NCBI GenBank assembly: GCA_002070605.1
Contig: MWDO01000006.1
Location: 1-64,000, forward strand
Direction of reading: 5' to 3'
DNA length: 64,000 nucleotides
DNA from: Spirochaetes bacterium ADurb.Bin133
GTDB taxonomy: Bacteria > Spirochaetota > GWE2-31-10 > MWDO01
Shown: piece by piece, positions 46,175-53,783 of the stretch
Numbering within the stretch: position 1 is the stretch's first letter
Layout: every line of letters begins with the position of its first letter
Position numbers and translations under genes: made by a program
Notes under the pieces: model-generated
Database searches by the model: none
What the model saw: only the letters and a program-made list of their open reading frames with translations
Told to the model about the DNA's origin: nothing

Positions 46175-47104
46175 ATGGAAAATTTTAAAGTATCCGTCGT
46201 TATTCCGTCGTATAATGAAGAACAGAATATTCCGGTTTTGGCTCAGAGTCTGTCCGGTATTTTGGAGAAATACCCGGATTACGAAATTATTTTTGTGAAC
46301 GACGGAAGCTCCGACAAAACGCTTGATAATATTAAAAAAACGAGAGAATCAAACGACAAAATACATTACGTCTCGTTTTCGAGGAATTTTGGTCATCAAA
46401 ACGCGCTTCGAGCCGGTTTAGATGCGGCAAAAGGGGATTGTATAGTATCGATGGACGCCGACATGCAGCATCCGCCGGAGATCATCCCCGATCTTATCGA
46501 CAAGTGGCTCGAAGGTTGGGACATAGTTTACACCATAAGAGAAGACAGTAAAAAACTCTCCTTTTTTAAAAGAAAATCCGCTTCGATGTTTTACGGTATT
46601 ATAAATAAACTCGCAAATCTGCAAATAGAAAAAGGCGCGGCGGATTTTAGACTGCTTGATAGAAAAGTTGTCGACGCGTTAAAATTGTTCAGAGAGCGTT
46701 CGATTTTTTATAGAGGGATTATCAGTTGGATGGGATTTAAACAACTTGGTATAAGATATAAACCGGCGGATAGACTTTACGGCGAATCCAAATACACTCT
46801 TAAAAAGATGTTTGCCTTCGCTCTCAACGGAATAACGTCGTTTAGCGTCGTTCCTTTGCATATTTCTACAGTTTTAGGGATAATCATATCAATATTGTCA
46901 TTTGCTTATGGATTATACTCGATTATTATTAAGATATTTACTAACAAAACTATTTCGGGCTGGACGTCTATTATGGTAGGCATCTTTTTTTTGGGAGGCA
47001 TACAGCTCATAATGTTGGGCATCATAGGCGAATATATCGGAAAGCTCTTTATCGAAATAAAGGGGCGTCCCAGCTATATTGTGGAGGAGAAATCTATTGA
47101 TTAA
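46175..47104 (+). CDS. Family 2 glycosyltransferase, polyprenyl-phosphate sugar type
   Basis: This 309-residue protein has a GT-A domain (VSVVIPSYNEEQNIPVL, IIFVNDGSSDKT, metal DxD in VSMDADMQHPP) and two C-terminal membrane helices (near 228-250 and 262-285). This is the layout of GtrB/ArnC/DPM1-like enzymes, which load a sugar from a nucleotide donor onto a polyprenyl phosphate at the inner membrane. The last codons overlap the start of an SMR-like gene by eight bases, typical of the pair glycosyltransferase plus small flippase. Confidence 0.9.
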   Translation: MENFKVSVVIPSYNEEQNIPVLAQSLSGILEKYPDYEIIFVNDGSSDKTLDNIKKTRESNDKIHYVSFSRNFGHQNALRAGLDAAKGDCIVSMDADMQHPPEIIPDLIDKWLEGWDIVYTIREDSKKLSFFKRKSASMFYGIINKLANLQIEKGAADFRLLDRKVVDALKLFRERSIFYRGIISWMGFKQLGIRYKPADRLYGESKYTLKKMFAFALNGITSFSVVPLHISTVLGIIISILSFAYGLYSIIIKIFTNKTISGWTSIMVGIFFLGGIQLIMLGIIGEYIGKLFIEIKGRPSYIVEEKSID

Positions 47105-47423
47105 ATACGTACTATTAATTGCCGGAATTATCCCTTCGGCGATGGCTCAGATTTTACTAAAATTTGCGTCGAATTATCCTTTAAAAACCCCTATGTGGTT
47201 TTTATTCATCTTTTTGAGTCTGTGCAGTTATGGTTTGTCGTTTATTTTATATACCATAATTTTCAAATATTTTCCGGTAAGCGTGGCAAGCCCCGTAATG
47301 ACCGTATCGGTAATGTTAGCGGTGTTTATATTCGGCTGGATTATAGGAGAAACAATCTCTCCTCGTCAACTACTCGGATTAGCTTGCGGCGTAGCGTCGA
47401 TAATATTAATTATTTTTAAATAG
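47097..47423 (+). CDS. Small multidrug-resistance-like (EamA/ArnE-type) membrane protein
   Basis: The start is TTG at 47097, seven bases after GGAGGAG and inside the end of the glycosyltransferase gene. The 108 residues form four membrane helices (KYVLLIAGIIPSAMAQILL, MWFLFIFLSLCSYGLSFIL, ASPVMTVSVMLAVFIFGWII, LLGLACGVASIILIIF), as in EmrE, ArnE and related subunits. Coupling to a GT2 gene suggests translocation of a lipid-linked sugar rather than drug export. It would act as a dimer. Confidence 0.75.
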   Translation: MIKYVLLIAGIIPSAMAQILLKFASNYPLKTPMWFLFIFLSLCSYGLSFILYTIIFKYFPVSVASPVMTVSVMLAVFIFGWIIGETISPRQLLGLACGVASIILIIFK

Positions 47424-47435
47424 GCGGAATATTTT

Positions 47436-47981
47436 ATGAATTTTAAAGATTTTATTTTGCAAAATAAAAACAAGATTATCTCTATTCTTTTTATACTGCC
47501 GGTAGCGGTCGTTTTTTGTTGGATAACATTCGACATAAGATTTCGCGTGTATTCCATAAACGAAAACAGATACTATCAAATAATTAATAAGAATAGCGGA
47601 AAGCGCCTCGACGTTCCGGGAAGCGCGTCGGGCGATAACGTAAAGATCATTCAGTACGACGCTACGGGAAGCGCCAATCAACTCTGGAAATTTGTTTACG
47701 TCAGCAAAGGGCTTTATAAAATAAAAAATAAATACAGCCAAAAATGTTTGGATATTCTAAACGAAAACGGCGTTACTTATCTGGTACAAAATCAGGATAA
47801 TAACGGATCAAATCAAAAGTGGATTCTTAGAAAATCCGGCGGCGGGTTTTATTTCATAGTCTCTTCCGCGTCTAACAACTATCTCGACGTTCCTCAATCC
47901 AGTAAAAACTCCGGAGAGAAAATTATCCTCTACCCGCAAACTAACAACGACAATCAAAAGTGGGAGATAGCGAAAAAGTAA
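47436..47981 (+). CDS. Membrane-anchored ricin-type beta-trefoil lectin
   Basis: This 181-residue protein has an N-terminal membrane helix (KIISILFILPVAVVFCWITF) that anchors it outside the cytoplasm. One beta-trefoil of three repeats follows, each ending in the QxW motif: NQLWKFVY, NQKWILRK and NQKWEIAK. Repeats begin with GKRLDVPGS, QKCLDILN and NNYLDVPQS, where the aspartates bind sugar in RICIN domains. It follows the glycosyltransferase and SMR-like genes after 12 bp in the same direction, suggesting that all three work on one surface glycan. Confidence 0.8.
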   Translation: MNFKDFILQNKNKIISILFILPVAVVFCWITFDIRFRVYSINENRYYQIINKNSGKRLDVPGSASGDNVKIIQYDATGSANQLWKFVYVSKGLYKIKNKYSQKCLDILNENGVTYLVQNQDNNGSNQKWILRKSGGGFYFIVSSASNNYLDVPQSSKNSGEKIILYPQTNNDNQKWEIAKK

Positions 47982-48015
47982 AATATTTTAGAAAAACGTT
48001 AGCGAGATATAGACG

Positions 48016-48351
48016 TTATTTGTCTAACTCGACGACCCGAGCTTCGGGGGCGTTTTTCTTTACCGAAGCGATGCCGTTTTTACATCCGCTAGAGGATGTA
48101 TAAGATTCGCTTTGTCCTATAATCTCTCCATTAGCCGCTTTTAAAACAAATCTGAATTGATTGTTTTTATCTCTTGAAGTCTCAAATCTCTTATCGTCCT
48201 GAGAATTCTTTTTTACAGATTCAACGCCGTTTCTGCATCCCGCTATCGCCTTGTAAGATTCGCCGGTTAGAATGATTTGACCGTTTCTAGCTTTCAATCT
48301 ATATCTGAACTCCCCTCTCTTATCTTTATAAATCTCAAATTTTCCCGCCAT
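48016..48351 (-). CDS. YegP/DUF1508-type two-repeat protein
   Basis: The start is ATG at 48351 after GGAGGG. The 111-residue protein consists of two copies of the DUF1508 fold: KFEIYKDKRGEFRYRLKA / NGQIILTGESYKAIAGC / NGVESVKKNS, and RFETSRDKNNQFRFVLKA / NGEIIGQSESYTSSSGC / NGIASVKKNA. The E. coli homologue YegP has no firmly known biochemical function. It is a single gene, convergent with the lectin gene. Confidence 0.85.
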   Translation of the reverse strand: MAGKFEIYKDKRGEFRYRLKARNGQIILTGESYKAIAGCRNGVESVKKNSQDDKRFETSRDKNNQFRFVLKAANGEIIGQSESYTSSSGCKNGIASVKKNAPEARVVELDK

Positions 48352-48432
48352 AAAGCCCTCCATAAAATATTTAATTATTTACCGATTGTAGTATTGATTA
48401 GAGTATTAGTCAACAAAATTTTAAAAAATTTA

Positions 48433-48553
48433 GGTAATCCGTCAGTTTTTTGGGGCGGGAAAATTGACACATATGATACGCGCCGCTCCTCGATGAAGAA
48501 ATCGACGCATATGGAACAAATATTTTTTATTCCCTAAAAAACTGACGGGATAA
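48433..48553. repeat. Complete MITE-like repeat
   Basis: The left end ATCCGTCAGTTTTTTGGGG and the inverted right end CCCTAAAAAACTGACGGGAT match over 15 bases. The interior has AAATTGACACATATGATACG and CGACGCATATGGAACAAATA. About 120 bp, it is one of the cleanest copies. Confidence 0.85.
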
Positions 48554-48558
48554 AAAAT

Positions 48559-49356
48559 TTAGGCGTCGCCGTCGATTTTATTAATTTTATCTTCAATTAT
48601 TTTTAGTTTTTTTCTTAACGACTCGATCCTTTTTTCAACCTGTTCTTTCTCTAGAAGCAAACGCTCCACCAAATCGTCGGGCTTGGGTTTCTCAAGATAT
48701 TGAGTTTTGATTACTTCGGGAGTCGAGCCTTCGATAAACGCCGCCTCGACCTCTTTTCTGACCTCTTCGTCTGCGATGCGCGATACTATTTTCATATTCT
48801 CAAAGCCGATTTCGGGATTTATATTTAGCGAGGCGAGTTTCATAACAGACCTTGCCGCCGAATTCTGCATGAGCAGGACTCTCTCTACGTAATCTTCAAA
48901 TCTTACAGCATACTTTTCGCAGAGCATATGCGCGTCGAGCAGAAGTTTGCCGAATTGTTTCATAAGTTCGCCGTTTTTTAATATATAGTCGTTTTTTATT
49001 TTATCGGTCAGTTCGGTAAATTCTTTGTTGCTAAAAATCTCGTTGGTATAAATTCCTTTTTTTTCGGCAAGGTCCAGCAAATTGTGGAAAATAGTTTTAA
49101 ATTCTATGGTATGAGCTCTAGACTGAGCGTATCCTATCGAGCGCGAGCAGTGAACGTGATGGGCGAGTTCGTGAATCGCCGTATACATCATCGAGTTGTC
49201 GTTTGAAAAATTTTTGTTATGCAGTATTATCTCTTTTTTTTCGGGATGATAAAGCCCGTTTACTTTTTTACTTTTTTTCCCGGAAAAAAGCAGAGTAAAA
49301 TCGTCTTTTCCGTCGACTAAGATCAAAAGTTTCTCTTTTACTTGTTCCTGATTCAT
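48559..49356 (-). CDS. HExxH metallopeptidase-like protein coupled to uvrB
   Basis: The start is taken as ATG at 49356, one base after the uvrB stop; AAAGGAG lies 13 bases upstream. The 265-residue soluble protein contains MMYTAIHELAHHVHC, an HExxH zinc motif, with HTIEFKTIF downstream as possible third-ligand context (like SprT or ImmA-type peptidases). The last 60 residues are a Glu/Lys coiled coil (LLLEKEQVEKRIESLRKKLK). Coupling to uvrB hints at a role after DNA damage, but substrate and activity are unknown. Confidence 0.6.
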   Translation of the reverse strand: MNQEQVKEKLLILVDGKDDFTLLFSGKKSKKVNGLYHPEKKEIILHNKNFSNDNSMMYTAIHELAHHVHCSRSIGYAQSRAHTIEFKTIFHNLLDLAEKKGIYTNEIFSNKEFTELTDKIKNDYILKNGELMKQFGKLLLDAHMLCEKYAVRFEDYVERVLLMQNSAARSVMKLASLNINPEIGFENMKIVSRIADEEVRKEVEAAFIEGSTPEVIKTQYLEKPKPDDLVERLLLEKEQVEKRIESLRKKLKIIEDKINKIDGDA

Positions 49357-49357
49357 A

Positions 49358-51349
49358 TTATTTGCCAAACTCCTTTTGTACTCTTAATATCTCGTCTCTC
49401 AATACCGCCGCTTTTTCAAACTCAAGATTTTTAGCGGCTTCGAGCATATTTTTTTCTAAAATCTTGACGTATTGAGTTCTGTCGTTTTTGTTAAAAAAAT
49501 TATACCGCTTCTGTAAATCCTCGATTTCGCCTTGCTCTTCCTTAACTTCGAGGGCTTTTTTTCTATCGAGTATAGATTCGACTTTTTTCACGATCGTCGC
49601 AGGGGTTATACCATTTTTTGTATTATAATCAATCTGAATTTCTCTTCTTCTGTTAGTTTCTTCAATCGCCTCTTTCATCGCAATCGACATTTTATCGGCG
49701 TACATTATAACTTTGCCGTTAGCGTTTCTCGCCGCCCGCCCGATAGTCTGAATAAGCGACGTCGCCGAACGTAAAAAACCGATCTTATCGGCGTCCAATA
49801 TGGCGACGAGCGACACTTCGGGTAGATCCAGCCCCTCCCGTAAAAGGTTGATCCCCACAAGAACGTCAAACTCGCCGGCTCTAAGCCCTTGAAGTATCTC
49901 GACCCGTTCGATAGTCTCGATCTCGCTATGAAGGTAACGCGTCTTTACCCCCTTTTCCATCAGAAAGTCGGTAAGGTCTTCCGCCATACGTTTGGTTAGC
50001 GTTGTTATGAGAATTCTTTCATTTCGAGAAACGACGGCGTCTATCTCTTCAAAGAGATCGTCCATCTGCCCTTCGGTCGGCCGAACGTCGATAGAGGGAT
50101 CTACTAATCCCGTCGGCCGGATTATCTGCTCCACGATCGCCTGCGAATTGATATGTTCGTATTCTCTCGGCGTCGCCGACACAAAAATTACCTGCCCGAT
50201 CATACTCTCAAATTCTTTAAAGTATAGAGGTCTGTTGTCCAACGCCGAAGGTAAACGAAAACCGTAATCGACCAGACTGGTTTTCCGCGCTTTATCCCCC
50301 TCGTACATCCCGCCGATCTGAGGTATCGTTGCGTGAGATTCGTCGATAACCGTTAAAAATCCTTCGGGAAAAAAGTCTATAAGAGTCGAAGGGCGTTCCC
50401 CTCTCTTTCTTTGAGCAAAAAATCTTGAATAATTTTCGATCCCTTTGCAGTATCCCACTTCGAGAAGCATATCCATATCGTATTCCGTTTTAGCTTGAAT
50501 TCTTCGCGCTTCAAGTTCTTTATTTTGGCTCGTAAAAAATTTGACCCTTTCGTCCAGCTCCTCTTTTATAAAAGGAATAGTTCGCAATACCGTATCTCTC
50601 GTCGTTACAAAGTGCTTTGCCGGAAATATCGTGATCTTGTCCAGTTCTTCAATAACCTTATTGTTCAGTATGTCTAGCGCATATATCCCTTCGACGGTAT
50701 CCCCAAAAAATTCGATTCGAAAACCGCTCTTCGCGTACGCCGGATAGATATCGACAAGGTCGCCGCGTACTCTAAACCTCCCCCTTTCAAGCGCGGCGTC
50801 CTCCCTGTCGTATTGAATGCCTACCAAACGTCGAATAAGATCGTCCCTGTCGAGGCGGCCGTCTTTGCGAATCTTTACGCTTAATTTTTTGTAATCTTCG
50901 GGATTACCAAGCCCGTAAATGCACGATACCGTCGCGACAATAATAACGTCGTCGCGGGACATTAGAGCGCTAGTCGCCGCAAGCCGCATCATATCGATCT
51001 CCTCGTTTATATCGGCGTCTTTCTCGATATACAGGTCTCTCGACGCGACGTACGCCTCCGGTTGGTAGTAGTCGTAATAACTGACGAAATACTCTACCGC
51101 GTTATTCGGGAAAAAATCTTTGAACTCTCTATATAACTGCGCCGCCAAAGTCTTGTTGTGGGACAAAACCAGCGTCGGTTTTTGAATTTTTTCTATAACC
51201 TTGGCTATGGTAAACGTTTTACCGGAGCCGGTAACCCCCAACAGAGTTTGACCTTTCATACCGCTTGCCAAATTTTCAGACAACAACTTGATAGCGTTTT
51301 CCTGATCGCCCGACGGGCCAAACTCCGACGCGATTTCAAATTTTCTCAT
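49358..51349 (-). CDS. uvrB: Excinuclease ABC subunit B
   Basis: This 663-residue UvrB has Walker A GVTGSGKTFT near residue 40. The beta-hairpin YFVSYYDYYQPEAYV clamps the damaged strand. Further motifs are DESHATIPQIGGMYEGD, the helicase end LVGINLLREGLDLPEVSLV, QTIGRAARN, and a C-terminal UVR motif (MLEAAKNLEFEKAAVLRDEI) for UvrC. It verifies lesions in nucleotide excision repair. GGAGCG precedes the ATG. LexA is present in the window, but no TTGTTCTA tandem was noted before uvrB. Confidence 0.97.
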   Translation of the reverse strand: MRKFEIASEFGPSGDQENAIKLLSENLASGMKGQTLLGVTGSGKTFTIAKVIEKIQKPTLVLSHNKTLAAQLYREFKDFFPNNAVEYFVSYYDYYQPEAYVASRDLYIEKDADINEEIDMMRLAATSALMSRDDVIIVATVSCIYGLGNPEDYKKLSVKIRKDGRLDRDDLIRRLVGIQYDREDAALERGRFRVRGDLVDIYPAYAKSGFRIEFFGDTVEGIYALDILNNKVIEELDKITIFPAKHFVTTRDTVLRTIPFIKEELDERVKFFTSQNKELEARRIQAKTEYDMDMLLEVGYCKGIENYSRFFAQRKRGERPSTLIDFFPEGFLTVIDESHATIPQIGGMYEGDKARKTSLVDYGFRLPSALDNRPLYFKEFESMIGQVIFVSATPREYEHINSQAIVEQIIRPTGLVDPSIDVRPTEGQMDDLFEEIDAVVSRNERILITTLTKRMAEDLTDFLMEKGVKTRYLHSEIETIERVEILQGLRAGEFDVLVGINLLREGLDLPEVSLVAILDADKIGFLRSATSLIQTIGRAARNANGKVIMYADKMSIAMKEAIEETNRRREIQIDYNTKNGITPATIVKKVESILDRKKALEVKEEQGEIEDLQKRYNFFNKNDRTQYVKILEKNMLEAAKNLEFEKAAVLRDEILRVQKEFGK

Positions 51350-51422
51350 AGATATTCTACGCTCCGGGAAAGATTATAGTTTATAAACGTCTGTTTGTAA
51401 AATATTTTAATAAAAATTATTG

Positions 51423-51568
51423 TCCCCCGTCGGCGTTTTTGGGTGGAAATAAATTCGACGCATATGTGTCAATTTTCCCATGACAAAAATCGACGTATAT
51501 GATGTTAAGGATAAAATTGACACATATGATGTCGTAGAGAAAATTGACACATATGAAACAAATATTTT
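51423..51568. repeat. MITE-like repeat with four CATATG units
   Basis: CCCCCGTCGGCGTTTTTGGG forms one end. Inside, CGACGCATATGTGTC, CGACGTATATGATG, AAATTGACACATATGATG and AAATTGACACATATGAAAC follow each other at roughly 30-base steps. The right end is eroded. It separates uvrB from the WYL gene. Confidence 0.65.
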
Positions 51569-51578
51569 AATCGGTAAA

Positions 51579-52547
51579 TTATTTAACGCTGTCTTCGACG
51601 TAGAAAGTATACATTTTTCTGATTTTGTCTTTCCATTTTTGTTTGAATGTTTCGGGGGATATGACTTCGCTTTCCTCGCCGTATTTTAGGACTATCGTCA
51701 TTATCTCTTCAAAATCGGTAACAGGGAGCGTAATTTCGATGTATTTTCCTCTTTTATTGTCAATACCGTCGGTTATCGTCTGTTCGTCGCATAACGTCTG
51801 GTTTCTTAAGATTCTTTCCGCTCTTCCGTAAAATCTTATTTTTACCTCGATTATCTCTTTATCCTTGCTAAAATATATGCCAAATCCGGCGTTTAAAATG
51901 GATTCGATCTCCTCTTTTTTATAGGCGGTCGTATAAGGGGTATCAAGATTCGCAACTTCGATAATTCTGGCCAGTTTAAATATCCTCAAATCGCGTTTGT
52001 TACGGCAAAAAGCGATAACAAACCAAGCGCCGGTATAGTTTTGAAAATAGAGCGGCTCGATGTTTCTATCGGACGCGGCGCCGTCGAGATTTTCGTATCT
52101 GATACGGCAACATTTTTGATCGACAAACGAGTTGACAAGCGCCGAAAATATCTCCAGGTTGAAATTTTCAAAATGCGATAGTTTATACGAGATATTCTCG
52201 GAAACGGCTCGATATTTGCGGTTTATGTTTTTCTCAATCGTTTTAATGATGTCTTCGGTAACAAACGGGATATAATAGCCGTTTTTGAGAATATTCTTTA
52301 TTAATATATACGATAAGAGCGTCTTCTCGTCGGCAAAGTTTAAGAAATCAAACGGCTTGTCGTAATAATAATGTTTTTTCTCTTTGGAATAAACGATCGG
52401 AGCGTCGAGAGTATATCTCATAAACTCGATATCCTTCCTCGCCATCCTGTCGGAAATCTCAAACTCGTCGGTAATCTCTTTGAGGATAAGAGAGCCGTAC
52501 CGCCTTATCCGCTTGTCTATGAAAAATATTCTGGATAAATTACTCAT
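51579..52547 (-). CDS. WYL-domain transcriptional regulator
   Basis: This 322-residue protein has an N-terminal HTH region (LSRIFFIDKRIRRYGSLILKEITDEFEISDRMARKDIEFM, cited in parts: EITDEFEISDRMARKD). A WYL domain follows (CRIRYENLDGAASDRNIEPLYFQNYTGAWFVIAF in parts: EPLYFQNYTGAWFVIAFC), then a WCX-like C-terminus ending QKWKDKIRKMY. WYL proteins sense nucleic-acid or nucleotide ligands and control many phage-defence loci. It is divergent from the helical protein and GTPase genes, with only 120 bp between. A GGAAC-ATATA-GTTCC palindrome lies in that gap. Control of the neighbouring cluster is inferred. Confidence 0.8.
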   Translation of the reverse strand: MSNLSRIFFIDKRIRRYGSLILKEITDEFEISDRMARKDIEFMRYTLDAPIVYSKEKKHYYYDKPFDFLNFADEKTLLSYILIKNILKNGYYIPFVTEDIIKTIEKNINRKYRAVSENISYKLSHFENFNLEIFSALVNSFVDQKCCRIRYENLDGAASDRNIEPLYFQNYTGAWFVIAFCRNKRDLRIFKLARIIEVANLDTPYTTAYKKEEIESILNAGFGIYFSKDKEIIEVKIRFYGRAERILRNQTLCDEQTITDGIDNKRGKYIEITLPVTDFEEIMTIVLKYGEESEVISPETFKQKWKDKIRKMYTFYVEDSVK

Positions 52548-52605
52548 AATAAAATTATATCAATAAAAAAAAATTATTCAATAAATTTATAAAAATTTAC
52601 GGCAA

Positions 52606-52620
52606 GGAACATATAGTTCC
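52606..52620. promoter_or_regulatory. Palindrome in the WYL/52668 intergenic region
   Basis: GGAAC-ATATA-GTTCC is a perfect inverted repeat between two divergent genes, 48 bp before the start at 52668. Its position suits an operator for the WYL protein. Confidence 0.4.
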
Positions 52621-52667
52621 TATGAAGAGAGTTATATTTAGGATAAATATATTTATAGGAGAATAAC

Positions 52668-53472
52668 ATGACAACTCAAACAATGCAAAACGCAATAAAA
52701 GAAAAAAAGTCGCTTAGGAGACAAAATAAACGGGTAAAAGTCGTGAAATACGACAAAAATAACAAACTCGCCCCTATAATCGCCGAAGTCAGTATGGAAT
52801 ATAAAAAAATCGTTACTCAACTAAAAGAGTATTTATCCGAATATCTGATCGGCAAAATGAAAACCGATATGAAACAGTTCCTTGATAAAAACTACAATCT
52901 CGGGATAATATTCAACCTCGATAAACTGACAGACGGTCTCGACGTTATCAGAGATAAATATCAGGATAAATTTGACCTGTTTCAACAAGATATAATAAAA
53001 GTTTCGAATCCCGAAGATTATCTTGAGGAGAGCATTACTACTCTGAATAGCTACGACATTGACGGCAAACTCGAAGAATACGAGCAAGACGATAGATTGC
53101 AAAATCTCGTCTATCAATTTCAAAATTTCGTTCGAGACCGATTGCTCGCTTATAATAATGAAAATCCTAAATTAAAAATAACTAAAAAAATTGCCGAGCA
53201 AATCCAAGATAGCTATACCCTCGATTTATTACAAAACATCTCCGTCGAAGACCTCTCTTTTAATAAAAAGTTTGAAGAGATCGAAGCGCTTCTAAACGCC
53301 GACGACCTCAAAGACAACATAAAAGGGGTCTTTAAAGCGTCTCTTGTGATGCTCAATCTCAAAAACGAAATTCTTGACATCCTGGACGAACTCGGCGGTA
53401 TTATCAGAGACGAATTTATCAAACTGGAGGAAAAACTTGACGAGGATGGGAAGAGGTTGGGGGAATATTTTA

Positions 53473-53480
<8 letters not shown>
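52668..53480 (+). CDS. Helical cytoplasmic protein of unknown function next to the GTPase operon
   Basis: This 270-residue protein is almost entirely helical and charged, beginning TTQTMQNAIKEKKSLRRQNK. It has coiled-coil-prone segments VSMEYKKIVTQLKEYLSEYL and LKNEILDILDELGGIIRDEF. No Cys, signal, membrane helix or catalytic motif was found. ATAGGAG precedes the ATG. It ends just as the conserved promoter/CTAT block begins, and it is divergent from the WYL gene. It could be part of the neighbouring system or an independent gene whose end marks the cassette border. Confidence 0.5.
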
Positions 53481-53633
<153 letters not shown>

Positions 53634-53783
53634 ATAAGAATATATTTTTTAAAAATAATAAATTATATCAAAAATCATCTGTCAAGTATCAAAAAACAAG
53701 TATCAAAAAAAGAGTCTGCTTAGGAATATTGTGGATATTATTAAGCGGAGGAAAATAATATAAATAAAAAATAAGGGGCTAAA

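Noticed and set aside
51440-51560. CRISPR-like array of CATATG units
   Set aside because: Units are short, occur in both orientations, have uneven spacing without unique spacers of constant length, and no cas genes are present.
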